In this document: one piece after another, positions 13,388-21,505 of the stretch
Layout of the letters: every line of letters begins with the position of its first letter
Position numbering within the stretch: position 1 is the first letter of the stretch
NCBI GenBank assembly: GCA_001803705.1
Contig: MHDY01000139.1
Coordinates: forward strand, 1-22,270
Direction of reading: 5' to 3'
Length of the DNA: 22,270 bases
Source: Nitrospirae bacterium GWC2_56_14
GTDB taxonomy: Bacteria; Nitrospirota; UBA9217
Position numbers and translations under genes: made by a program
Notes under the pieces: generated by a model
Seen by the model: the letters and a program-made list of their open reading frames with translations, nothing else
What the model was told of the DNA's origin: nothing
The model's database searches: none

Positions 13388-16300
13388 AAACCTATACCCT
13401 CACCCGCATCCACGATCCCTTCAATCGCACCGACAAGGATGTCGCCACCTACGAATACCGGGGCGAACCGCTCTCGGTGCTCCGCGAACGCCATCTGCCG
13501 GCCGGGGTCGAGTTTGTTTTCTCGGTCGGCGGGCGGGTGATCCCCGAGGGCCAGCTCTCAGAGGTGATCCCGCAGCCGGGCGAGTTTGTAACCTGTCTGC
13601 CGGTCCTGGGCGACGGTGGCAACGGCAAGCAGATCGGGACGCTGATCGCCATGATCGCCATCAGTGCCCTGGCGATCTGGGCGGCTCCGGCCCTGGTTGG
13701 AACGCTGGCGATCCAGATGTCCTCGGTCATCGGACAGGCGGCTGCCGGTTGGATGGTCGGCGCGGGAATGGGGATCATGTCCGGCATGGTGGCCGGCGGC
13801 CTGATGGTGGCCGGCGGAATGTTGGTCAATGCCGTTTCCCCGGCCGCTCGGCCCACGATACCGTCTATCGGCATGGATTACGGCAAATCTCAGCTCTATG
13901 GCTGGAATCCGCAGACCATTCAGCAGCAAGGCGGGGCCATACCGGAATGGTTCGGCCGCAACAAGCTCTACGGCAACATCATCGGTTCCTACATCGACAC
14001 CGATGGCGATCAGCAATATTTAAATGTACTGATCTCCCTGGGTTATGGCCCGTACAATGATATACCTGCCGCCACCATGCAGATCAACGACCAGCCGATT
14101 TCAAATTTCAGCGGGGTCACCCCCGAAGTGCGCTTGGGACACCTGGACCAGGAGGTAATTTCCAGGTTCTACGCCACCAAGACCGACTACCCCCTCTCCC
14201 GTAAAATCACCACTGTTGCGCCGGTGGTCTACACGACCGAAACCGGCAATTTCGATACCCTGGAAATCGAGGTAGCCTGTCCGCAGGGCCTCTATAGCGT
14301 CAACAACAACGGCGGGTATGATGCCGTGACGGTTCAGGCGCGGGTGGAGATCAGCCTGCATGGCGCCGATCAGTGGCGCAACATCAGCGTCACGGCGGAA
14401 AATTATTATGCCACCAATTTAACCCGCTGGTCGGCCGGCTATTGGGTCAAGAGCGTCACCAAGCCGGTGGCCGGTGCTCCGCTGCCGAGCAGCTCCAAAC
14501 TATGGTATGAAATCCAGGCCGGGGAAAACGTTTATCTGGGCTATCACGAATTTCCCGCTGATCCGGCCGGGGGTGGACTTCCGTACTGGGCCTGGACGCC
14601 CAACCATAATGTGGGTGAAACCCTGGCCGGTCACCCGGAGGCACAGTGGCGCTGGTTTGATGGCAGCACTGAAATCAACCTGGTCCAGTCGACCGTTGAC
14701 TATTTTGATCTGACCGGCAATGCCGCCAAGCCTTTGCGTCGCACATTCAAAGCCAGTAACCTGGTGCATGGCCAATATGATGTCAGGATCACCCGCCTGT
14801 CCGCCGACTCCCCTGATTCCAACGTAAGGCTGCAGTCCGGACTCTATCTGAGCAAAGTCAGCACCGCCACTCCCGACGCCCAGGAATACCCCCGCGAGGC
14901 CCTGGTGGCGCTGAGGGCTTTATCCACCGATCAACTCTCCGGCTCGCTGCGCTTTTCGGTGATTGCCGATTGCAAGTTGATCCGGGTCTATGAAGATTCC
15001 GCCTGGAGCGTGCGCTACAGCAACAATCCCGCTTGGGTCATGTGGCACATCTTCACCCGGCCGGTTTTCGACAACAATCTGGCGGTGATTCGCTACGACG
15101 GCTACGATCCGACCAAACTGGACCTGACCAAATTTGTGGAGCTGGCCAACCGCTGCAACCTGCCGGTGCCGGACGGCAACGGCGGTACCGAGCCGTTGTT
15201 CCAATTCGACGGCGGCTTCGACAGCGAGGGTAACGTCTGGTCCGCGGCCATGCAGGTGGGTGAGGAGTGCGGCGCGGTACCATTCTGGAACGGTTTCCGC
15301 ATCACCCTGGCGATCGATCAGCCGGCCGTGCCCGAGGCCGGCTTCGGTATGGGCAGCATCGTCGAGGGGAGCTTTGAGGAAACCTGGCTGCCGATCGCCG
15401 ACCGGGCCACCGAGGTGGAGATCTCCTTCAGGAATCAGGTCGAGGATTACAAACAGACGCCCTACACGGTGATGGATCCGGACACGCCGGCCATCAGCCC
15501 CAATAAAACCCAGCGCCAGGCGGTGGGCATCACCCGCAGCAGCGCTGCCTGGCGCTACGGCCTGCGCAAGATCAAGTGCAACCAGGTCCTTTTGTGCGGC
15601 ATAAAATTCACGGTCGACATTGAATCGATCGCCTGCACCCTGGGTGATTGTTTCAACTTCAGTAATGATTGGCCGCAATGGGGATTTTCGGGCCGGGCGG
15701 TTGCCGCCACCGTCAATACAATTACCCTGGACCGTCAAGTCACCATCGATGCCGGCAAGACCTACCAGGTGATGATTATCCACAGCGACGGCAGCAGTTC
15801 CACCCGTAGCGTGACCGACGCACCCGGCACCTATGAAACCCTGACCGTGGCCACGCCGTTTACGTTGCTGCCGGAGTTGTACGATCAGTATTTTTTCGGC
15901 GAGACCGAGCTGATCGCCAAGCCCTTCATCATCACTAAATTAGAACCGACCGGGGAGCTGCAGGCCACCATTTATGCCCTGGAATACAACGACACCCTGG
16001 AAAACGTCTATTCAGGCGCACCGGTCCTGCCAACTCCCAATTATGCACTCATAAATTCCCTGCCGTCGGTGACCGACCTGAATGCCGTCGAGCGGATCGT
16101 AGATCTGCCCGACAACAGCCAGCGGGACGAAATCATGGTGTCCTGGAAAAACCCGCTTAACAGCGCCTTTAAAGGGGTTGAAATATGGATTAATACAGGT
16201 GGCGGGTATGTCTATGCGGCTACCAAGGAAGATGAGGAATACAATTTTACCGTCGATAAGCCGGGCAACATCTCCATAGCAATACGATCGATAAATTTGG

Positions 16301-18096
16301 CCGGTGAACGGCAGCAATTGGCAAATGCTGAATTGTTCAGCATTACGGCTGTCGGGTTCATTGCCGAGATTCCCGTCCCCAGTGGATTGCAGATATTCGG
16401 CCAGGCTAACAACCCCGAGTTTGTCGGCCGGGATCTCAAGCTGACCTGGAACAAACCGGCCGGGCGGTCGGCCTCTGTTGCTAATGGCTCGGCCGGCACG
16501 GCATCGTCTGACGCCTGGTTCAAATGGTTCGAGGTGGTCATAAAGGATGCCGGCGGGACAATCAGACGCACCGAACAGCTCATCACCCCGCAATATATTT
16601 ATGATTACGAGAAAAACTATTCCGACGGCCAAGAGATTCCCTCCCGCAATCTCATCATAGAAATCAGGTCGGTTTCCAAGCTGAACGGTAAATCCGATCC
16701 CGCCCGGCTTACTGTCTCCAATCCGGCGCCGCCGGTCGTGGCGCTGACCCTGTCGGCCGAATTCAAAGGGTTCAGCGCCAACCTCCAACCCTCGTCCGTG
16801 CCGGATATTGGCGGCTACGTGATCCATGCCTCGCAAGCGGCCGGATTCGCGCCAGCGGAAAACACCCTGGTCAATCGCGGTCCGGAGACCTATTTCCGCT
16901 ATGCCGTGCCGTCCACCGGCACGTGGTACATCAAGGCCGGCGCCTACGACACGTTTGGAGAGGATCTAATCAACTATTCTCCCCAGTATGCGGTGACCAT
17001 CCCCGACGCCCAGATCCTGCCGGACGATCTCTATACCACCCTGCGCGCCGACTTTCTTATCCTGGACTCGATATTTTACTTCGGCGACAACGGCGCCGAT
17101 CCTACGCCTGCAACCGAGACAACCTTGTATTGGTCGGTCGGCAAGGTCGCCCGCGCTGCTAATGTTTATACCCTTGCGGCCGGTAATCTGGCCAATGCCG
17201 TCGGAAAGTTCGTGATTGCCACTCTGACTGCTGGGAGTGCCGTTCTTTCTCTGACCGACATCAACGCCGGCATTCCTGCCCTGAATAACAACCAGATCAT
17301 CATTGCCTATACCTCCGGCACTCCTAACAGCGCCGGAAATTACATCTGTTACGTGCGCCAGGCTAATAGCGTCCAGTTCGAGGGTGCCAATATCCGTGAC
17401 CTAACCGTGCTATCGGCGCTGATCAAGGATATCACTATTGACAACGCCACCACCGAAACATTGTACTCAAATTTGATCACGGTGCTGAACCTGGTGGTTG
17501 GCGATAATGTAACCATGGGGCCGGATGCTACCATCTCCTGGAGCAAAGTCAGCAGTCCACCCGCCATCCCTACTGATACAACGGACTTGACCGATGGCGC
17601 CAATCTGGGGGGAACAGCCGATTGGTCGGGAGTTTCCGGCCGGCCCAACACCACCTATATTGACGAAAACGGGGTTTATACAGGGACACTAAGTGCTGAC
17701 AAAATCGTGTCGGGTACTGAAATAAAAATTGACTCCACCGTAGATGCCGTCCTATCGGCATTGGTTGTAGGCGTTGATTCGATTAGCAAAACCCCGGCCA
17801 CTATTTACAATACCTCGCGAAGTTCAACGCAGGCGGCACTGACTATAATTCAGGGCCAGAAATTAGGCAGTCCTTTATCATCCGGCCCCGCCCTCGTGGC
17901 GACCTCACGCGGAAATTATGGTGCCGTCCTGAACGGTGGTTTAGCCCCCTTGCTTTTAACCCCCATCGAGGATGCCTCCCCGCCCACCCATTCCGCCGCA
18001 AAAGGGGCTATATTTTTGACCTCTGAGTGTGTGATGTACGTAAACAAAAGCCAGCCATCACCGGGCACCACCTGGGAAAAGATAGGATCACAATGA
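13384..18096 (+). CDS. Tail-tip hub and host-specificity protein (lambda gpJ-like)
   Basis: A 1570-residue protein starting with the ATG at 13384, coupled to the previous gene; upstream extension would overlap the NlpC gene in another frame. The N-terminal 75 residues look like a small beta-grasp gpI-type domain (VLRERHLPAGVEFVFSVGG), followed by a strongly hydrophobic Gly/Ala-rich region (about 83-150). The hub region follows (GMDYGKSQLYGWNPQTIQQQ, GGAIPEWFGRNKLYGN), then large beta-rich modules, fibronectin-III-like repeats at about 880-1130, and a low-complexity fibre-like C-terminus (GTADWSGVSGRP, GVYTGTLSADKIVSG). It would form the central fibre hub that contacts the host. Having I- and J-type parts in one chain means no separate I gene is seen. 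Confidence 0.88.
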   Translation: MKTYTLTRIHDPFNRTDKDVATYEYRGEPLSVLRERHLPAGVEFVFSVGGRVIPEGQLSEVIPQPGEFVTCLPVLGDGGNGKQIGTLIAMIAISALAIWAAPALVGTLAIQMSSVIGQAAAGWMVGAGMGIMSGMVAGGLMVAGGMLVNAVSPAARPTIPSIGMDYGKSQLYGWNPQTIQQQGGAIPEWFGRNKLYGNIIGSYIDTDGDQQYLNVLISLGYGPYNDIPAATMQINDQPISNFSGVTPEVRLGHLDQEVISRFYATKTDYPLSRKITTVAPVVYTTETGNFDTLEIEVACPQGLYSVNNNGGYDAVTVQARVEISLHGADQWRNISVTAENYYATNLTRWSAGYWVKSVTKPVAGAPLPSSSKLWYEIQAGENVYLGYHEFPADPAGGGLPYWAWTPNHNVGETLAGHPEAQWRWFDGSTEINLVQSTVDYFDLTGNAAKPLRRTFKASNLVHGQYDVRITRLSADSPDSNVRLQSGLYLSKVSTATPDAQEYPREALVALRALSTDQLSGSLRFSVIADCKLIRVYEDSAWSVRYSNNPAWVMWHIFTRPVFDNNLAVIRYDGYDPTKLDLTKFVELANRCNLPVPDGNGGTEPLFQFDGGFDSEGNVWSAAMQVGEECGAVPFWNGFRITLAIDQPAVPEAGFGMGSIVEGSFEETWLPIADRATEVEISFRNQVEDYKQTPYTVMDPDTPAISPNKTQRQAVGITRSSAAWRYGLRKIKCNQVLLCGIKFTVDIESIACTLGDCFNFSNDWPQWGFSGRAVAATVNTITLDRQVTIDAGKTYQVMIIHSDGSSSTRSVTDAPGTYETLTVATPFTLLPELYDQYFFGETELIAKPFIITKLEPTGELQATIYALEYNDTLENVYSGAPVLPTPNYALINSLPSVTDLNAVERIVDLPDNSQRDEIMVSWKNPLNSAFKGVEIWINTGGGYVYAATKEDEEYNFTVDKPGNISIAIRSINLAGERQQLANAELFSITAVGFIAEIPVPSGLQIFGQANNPEFVGRDLKLTWNKPAGRSASVANGSAGTASSDAWFKWFEVVIKDAGGTIRRTEQLITPQYIYDYEKNYSDGQEIPSRNLIIEIRSVSKLNGKSDPARLTVSNPAPPVVALTLSAEFKGFSANLQPSSVPDIGGYVIHASQAAGFAPAENTLVNRGPETYFRYAVPSTGTWYIKAGAYDTFGEDLINYSPQYAVTIPDAQILPDDLYTTLRADFLILDSIFYFGDNGADPTPATETTLYWSVGKVARAANVYTLAAGNLANAVGKFVIATLTAGSAVLSLTDINAGIPALNNNQIIIAYTSGTPNSAGNYICYVRQANSVQFEGANIRDLTVLSALIKDITIDNATTETLYSNLITVLNLVVGDNVTMGPDATISWSKVSSPPAIPTDTTDLTDGANLGGTADWSGVSGRPNTTYIDENGVYTGTLSADKIVSGTEIKIDSTVDAVLSALVVGVDSISKTPATIYNTSRSSTQAALTIIQGQKLGSPLSSGPALVATSRGNYGAVLNGGLAPLLLTPIEDASPPTHSAAKGAIFLTSECVMYVNKSQPSPGTTWEKIGSQ

Positions 18097-18123
18097 AAAT
18101 TATCAATCAGGAGGGTTTAAATA

Positions 18124-19581
18124 ATGGCTCAATATAAGACCGGCTCGGTCAACGTTACTAACGGTTCCGTCACTGTTGTCGGAGTCGGCACAGCTTTTCT
18201 TATCAACGTCGCCATCGGAAATTCAATCAAGGTAGCCGGAATCGATGTCACCTATCAGGTGGCTTCGGTTTTGGCCGATGATCAATTGACCCTGTCCGCC
18301 CCTTATCAAGGTGCAACTGCAAACAACGCGGCCTATCAAGTGGGTACCGGGTTCACTGACAATTTTAGCCTGGTCGAAATTGACGATGGTGACAATGACT
18401 GGCCGTACCACCTGACAGCCGGTGTAATCCGGCCCCTGGACACTATCCTAAAGGCGATCGCGTCCAGTAATTTCAAAACTACCGAACCGGCCATAAAGTT
18501 TGCGGGCATGCCCTGGGCTGATGCGACAAGCGGATACATGAAATTCAGAAACACCGCTAATACGGCCTGGATCAGTGCCTGGAAACTCGATGGTAGCGCG
18601 GGGGGCTTGTTTTCACCCATTGCAGGCCCTGGTAGTTTACAGGCCTTTGCTACTGGTGCGCTGACGGCGACTTCTGTAATTACGTCAGGGGATGGGCGTG
18701 TAGGCTCTGCTACAACTATTTATAATGCCCGATTTGAAGTAATCAAAGGGGCTGCTGCTGCGTATGAAACTGTTGGAGATGAATTTACGCAGGCATCGGC
18801 AAATAAAACTTTAGGGTTAGGCACTGGTGGCTATCGTAATGTTATTACTATAAACGCAAGTACAGGTTCGGTTGCTGCAACCAGATCAACTACAGGTTTA
18901 TTGCTTAACTCCTTTTATAGCTCCAATGCGTATGCTGCTGCTTCCCTGCTTGTAAACTGCAATACAGGTAATGGCACAATACATTTTTACACTGGTGCAG
19001 GTTCAGTTGAGACACCTATAGAACGAGCGGTGATTAGCTCAACTGGCCTTGCTGTAACAGGTGCGATAAGTGCAACAGGAACAATAAGCAACACAAAAAC
19101 CACAGCAGTTCTTGCTGACGCAATGCTTCAAAATTCTGTGGGCTCATGTCAAATTGGTGTTAACAGTGCAGGAAACGCTTTTGTAGGTTCTATAACTACA
19201 GATAAAAATTTTCTACTTTATGCAAATAATGTACTAAAAGCAACACTATCAGCCACGGGTCTTGCTGTAACGGGTATTGTCACAACCACTGATGTATTAA
19301 CTGTAGGCACTACAAATGCCACATCAGTAATTCAAACAGGCGGGACTAATACTCACTTATATTTAAAGGCAGTCGGCGCAGCCGGTTCAGTTGTCTTAGT
19401 AGCAAATGGTACAAATATAGCGACAGCTTCCCCAGTGACAGGTTTTAGTGTAACAGGACTTACCACTACGACAACGCTTAGAATTAATACAGCACCAACT
19501 GATTCAGCAGCAACAGCATCTACGCATAAAGTAGCAGTTAACTTAAATGGTACTGCGTATTATTTACTTGCTACAACTTAA
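18124..19581 (+). CDS. Tail fibre / receptor-binding protein, chimeric
   Basis: A 485-residue protein 27 bp after the hub gene, with a strong AGGAGGG 8 nt before the ATG. The N-terminal part (to about 165) is beta-rich (VNVTNGSVTVVGVGTAFLIN) and shares the GC-rich codon use of the tail module, so it should bind the tail tip. The C-terminal part is Thr/Ser/Gly-rich with repeated GLAVTG motifs (for example near residues 310 and 380, and a looser copy GFSVTG near 440). From about 18640 the DNA becomes clearly AT-rich, suggesting the receptor-binding part came from another source, as is common for phage fibres. The receptor is unknown. Confidence 0.82.
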   Translation: MAQYKTGSVNVTNGSVTVVGVGTAFLINVAIGNSIKVAGIDVTYQVASVLADDQLTLSAPYQGATANNAAYQVGTGFTDNFSLVEIDDGDNDWPYHLTAGVIRPLDTILKAIASSNFKTTEPAIKFAGMPWADATSGYMKFRNTANTAWISAWKLDGSAGGLFSPIAGPGSLQAFATGALTATSVITSGDGRVGSATTIYNARFEVIKGAAAAYETVGDEFTQASANKTLGLGTGGYRNVITINASTGSVAATRSTTGLLLNSFYSSNAYAAASLLVNCNTGNGTIHFYTGAGSVETPIERAVISSTGLAVTGAISATGTISNTKTTAVLADAMLQNSVGSCQIGVNSAGNAFVGSITTDKNFLLYANNVLKATLSATGLAVTGIVTTTDVLTVGTTNATSVIQTGGTNTHLYLKAVGAAGSVVLVANGTNIATASPVTGFSVTGLTTTTTLRINTAPTDSAATASTHKVAVNLNGTAYYLLATT

Positions 19582-19595
19582 GCGTATAAGCACTC

Positions 19596-19650
19596 TTACC
19601 ACAGCTAGGCTTATAACCGAAAAGGAGAACCTTACTCCCTGCTGTGGTAA
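19596..19650 (+). other. Inverted repeat after the tail fibre gene
   Basis: TTACCACAGC (19596-19605) and GCTGTGGTAA (19641-19650) are perfect 10-bp arms around a 35-nt loop that itself has a small GGAG/CTCC pairing. There is no U-tract, so it is not a classical terminator; it may be a processing or stability element. Confidence 0.45.
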
Positions 19651-19681
19651 TAACTATAAGGACTATCCAAAGGAGATAGAA

Positions 19682-20146
19682 ATGAAGAAGAAGGACTTGT
19701 TTATGTTGTTGCAAGGACTAAATGACGTGGCTGATTTTTCCGGGGCTAAATTCGCGTACGCCATTGCTAAAAACATTAAGCTGGTAGAGGACGAATGTAA
19801 CCTGCTGAGAGGCTTAACCAAACCCAATGATGCGTTCATGGAATATAACGGAAAAAGAGAAGCGCTCGCACAAAAGTACTGTGAAAAAAACGAAGACAAT
19901 ACACCAAAAACCAACGATAACGAGTATGTCATGGGCGTTGGAAAGTTAAAATTCAAACAGGAACATTCGGCTCTGCTTATTGAATATGCGGACGCAATAG
20001 CCGAATACAATAGCAAGCTGGCTGACTTCAATGCGCTGCTTGAAGAAAATGCGGATATTGAATTATTTAAAATCAGTTCCGAGTTACTTCCGGACGCGAT
20101 TACGCCAAAACATGTTGTGGCAATAATGGCAGTAATCGAGGAATGA
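19682..20146 (+). CDS. DUF1617-like phage protein
   Basis: A 154-residue protein, highly charged and helical (KKKDLFMLLQGLNDVADF then SGAKFAYAIAKNIK). The pattern resembles the DUF1617 family of small phage proteins found in late regions, whose role is not known. AGGAG stands 6 nt before the ATG at 19682; starts further upstream lack a ribosome site. Codon use is AT-rich like the end of the fibre gene, so it may have been acquired together with it. A fibre-assembly or accessory role is possible from position only. Confidence 0.6.
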   Translation: MKKKDLFMLLQGLNDVADFSGAKFAYAIAKNIKLVEDECNLLRGLTKPNDAFMEYNGKREALAQKYCEKNEDNTPKTNDNEYVMGVGKLKFKQEHSALLIEYADAIAEYNSKLADFNALLEENADIELFKISSELLPDAITPKHVVAIMAVIEE

Positions 20147-20171
20147 AAGTGATTGTACATTAACAGAAGAG

Positions 20172-20274
20172 GCAGCGGCCGACCCGTACTGGCATACGAA
20201 TCAGCCGCCGACCCACAGAGCAAAGCTGTGAGCCAACCAAGGCTGCCCCGCCCCGATCGAGGCGAGGGGGAGCC
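20172..20274 (+). other. Structured intergenic segment before the methylase gene
   Basis: A GC-rich non-coding stretch contains a direct near-repeat CAGCGGCCGACCC / CAGCCGCCGACCC (20173 and 20202), a hairpin CACAG-AGCAAAG-CTGTG (20214-20230) and a second hairpin from GGCTGCCCCGCC to GGCGAGGGGGAGCC (20241-20274). It could fold as a small RNA or as the methylase leader. I do not recognise a family. Confidence 0.4.
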
Positions 20275-20312
20275 TAACACAAAACCATTTAACCTGCAAT
20301 GGAGGCTCATAG

Positions 20313-21086
20313 ATGAAACAGCATTATCCTGTATTGGCGTGGCCGGGTGGCAAGCGCCGCCTGGCAAAGATCCTTTTACCTATCATTGAATCACGACCGC
20401 ACACCTGTTATGTAGAGGCATTCTCCGGGGCGGCATCAATGTTGATGATGCGCAACCCGGCCGAGGTTGAAGTTTTAAACGACATCAACACTGAACTGGC
20501 TAACCTGCATCGAGTGATCAAATGTCACCTTGAGGAGCTAATAAAACAATTCAAGTGGTCGCTGGCCAGCCGGCAGTTATACGAGTGGTCCAAATCCACG
20601 CCGGCAGAAGTATTGACCGATATACAACGCGCAGCGCGTTTCCTGTTCATTCAAAAGCTATCATTCGGGGCGAAGGTTACAGGCCAGACCTTCGGCATCT
20701 CTCCCAGCTCTCCACCTCGGTTTAATTTACTGCGGTTGGAGGAAGATCTTTCACAAGCTCATTTAAGGTTGTCGCGGGTATGGATTGAAAGCCTGGACTG
20801 GCGTGAATGCATGCGGCGCTGGGATCGTGAATACACGTTGTTTTTGGCGGACCCGCCATATTGGAAAACAGAAGGTTACGGGGTACCGTTCCCGATCGAG
20901 GAATACGAAAGGCTGGCCGAGGTGATGGCCACCTGCAAGGGTTCAGTGGTTTTGACCATCAACGACCACCCCGAGATGAGGAGGATATTCAAAAAATTCA
21001 AACACCAAACCGTCGATATCAGCTACACAATCGGCGGTGGCAACAAGGGCTGTAAAAGGAGAGAACTGATCTTTGAAAATTGGTGA
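20313..21086 (+). CDS. DNA adenine methylase, Dam-like (D12 class)
   Basis: A 257-residue N6-adenine methyltransferase. Motif X is WPGGKRRLAK (10-19), motif I (AdoMet binding) VEAFSGAAS (34-42), followed by NDIN (56-59), and the catalytic motif IV is DPPY (180-183). Order and length are those of Dam and D12-class enzymes; GATC specificity is likely but not proved. GGAGG stands 7 nt before the ATG. No restriction partner is next to it, so this is an orphan phage methylase, useful for escaping host restriction or for altering gene expression of the lysogen. It is the last gene before the right end and seems intact, so it may still mark the host chromosome. Confidence 0.9.
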   Translation: MKQHYPVLAWPGGKRRLAKILLPIIESRPHTCYVEAFSGAASMLMMRNPAEVEVLNDINTELANLHRVIKCHLEELIKQFKWSLASRQLYEWSKSTPAEVLTDIQRAARFLFIQKLSFGAKVTGQTFGISPSSPPRFNLLRLEEDLSQAHLRLSRVWIESLDWRECMRRWDREYTLFLADPPYWKTEGYGVPFPIEEYERLAEVMATCKGSVVLTINDHPEMRRIFKKFKHQTVDISYTIGGGNKGCKRRELIFENW

Positions 21087-21105
21087 AAACCGAAGCCAAA
21101 AGCAA

Positions 21106-21133
21106 GGGGGGTTAAACTGGCGTTTAACCCCCC
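21106..21133 (+). terminator. Terminator after the methylase gene
   Basis: A perfect 12-bp stem, GGGGGGTTAAAC / GTTTAACCCCCC, has a TGGC loop. A second, weaker hairpin, TAAAATTCC to GGAAATTTTA, follows immediately. These close the phage transcript shortly before the right end. Confidence 0.8.
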
Positions 21134-21151
21134 TAAAATTCCCCCCGGAAA

Positions 21152-21198
21152 TTTTACAAACCATGTGGCAGATTTCATAAACCATGTGCCGCGTTACA
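21152..21198 (-). other. Prophage right terminus with two transposase-site copies
   Basis: TTTCATAAACCATGTG (21173-21188) and TTTTACAAACCATGTG (21152-21167) are direct copies 21 bp apart, inverted relative to the left-end sites. The terminus is ACA at 21196-21198, the mirror of the left TGT. By analogy with Mu these would be R1 and R2. Confidence 0.8.
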
Positions 21199-21203
21199 AA
21201 AGC
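21199..21203. repeat. Right copy of 5-bp target duplication (AAAGC)
   Basis: AAAGC follows the ACA terminus and matches 3740-3744 exactly. Joining the two flanks at one copy reconstructs the uninterrupted host intergenic sequence between the PilZ-like gene and tRNA-Ser. Confidence 0.85.
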
Positions 21204-21221
21204 TCCTGTGAACCGTTGGGC

Positions 21222-21265
21222 AAAATAAAAAACAGGTGGCCGGCCTGCTTGGCCAACCACCTGTT
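21222..21265 (-). terminator. Terminator of the tRNA-Ser gene
   Basis: Stem AACAGGTGG / CCACCTGTT with an inner GGCC/GGCC pairing. On the minus strand it is followed by a T-rich run. It lies directly downstream of the tRNA. Confidence 0.8.
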
Positions 21266-21269
21266 ATTA

Positions 21270-21357
21270 TGGCGGAAGAGGTGAGATTCGAACTCACGGA
21301 GCTGTTACACTCGGCGGTTTTCAAGACCGCTGCCTTAAACCACTCGGCCACCCTTCC
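21270..21357 (-). tRNA. tRNA-Ser (anticodon UGA)
   Basis: An 88-nt class II tRNA. The acceptor stem GGAAGGG pairs with CTCTTCC, followed by discriminator G and an encoded CCA. The anticodon loop is CTTGAAA in the stem GCGGT/ACCGC, giving anticodon UGA (genomic 21321-21323). A long variable arm (GAGTGTAACAGCTC) and the T-loop GTTCGAATC are present. The prophage ends 71 bp downstream of its 3' end and does not touch it. Confidence 0.95.
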
Positions 21358-21432
21358 GTTATTACTCCTGTTACCTGTTGTTTTCCCTCAAATCTCTCTT
21401 GTGTTGCTAATTTGGCTCCAAATGTGTCGTTG

Positions 21433-21462
21433 TATGTACTATGAGGAAGGGCAAAAAGTCAA
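21433..21462 (-). promoter_or_regulatory. Likely sigma-70 promoter of tRNA-Ser
   Basis: On the minus strand, TTGACT (21462-21457) and TACATA (21438-21433) are 18 nt apart, about 75 nt upstream of the tRNA 5' end. Confidence 0.5.
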
Positions 21463-21505
21463 CTGAAACGACACAGCGACTCAAAATCTCCTGCATTACA
21501 TGTTA

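Larger units (their letters stand above)
3745..21198. mobile_element. Mu-like transposable prophage, internally deleted
   Basis: Both ends are visible. The left end reads TGT-GATGAGA-CACATG-CTG-CATGAAAT. The right end, read inwards on the other strand, is TGT-AACGCGG-CACATG-GTT-TATGAAAT, with the same spacing throughout. AAAGC flanks both ends. Inside are an S24 repressor, the N-terminal DNA-binding part of a MuA-like transposase, a lambda-type tail module and a Dam-like methylase, all consistent with a transposable siphophage of the B3/D3112 kind. At 17,454 bp it is about half the usual size for such phages. MuA catalytic domain, MuB, lysis, terminase, portal, protease, capsid and most of the tail-tube region are absent. 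The likely deletion point is near 7650 inside the MuA fusion gene. There is no integrase, and the nearby tRNA is outside the duplication and was not the target site. Confidence 0.92.

Noticed and set aside
14920..15783. Minus-strand ORF inside the hub gene
   Set aside because: Shadow frame of a strongly coding region, without a ribosome site or recognisable sequence.
17500..19581. Diversity-generating retroelement or CRISPR array linked to the fibre genes
   Set aside because: No reverse transcriptase, template repeat, or regularly spaced direct repeats are visible; the fibre repeats are protein-module repeats.
20153..20389. 78-codon ORF before the methylase gene
   Set aside because: Non-ATG start, no ribosome site, and runs into the methylase in another frame; the DNA looks structured rather than coding.
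21270..21357. tRNA-Ser as integration site of the prophage
   Set aside because: The element ends 71 bp away with its own 5-bp duplication, there is no integrase, and no tRNA fragment is repeated at the left end.
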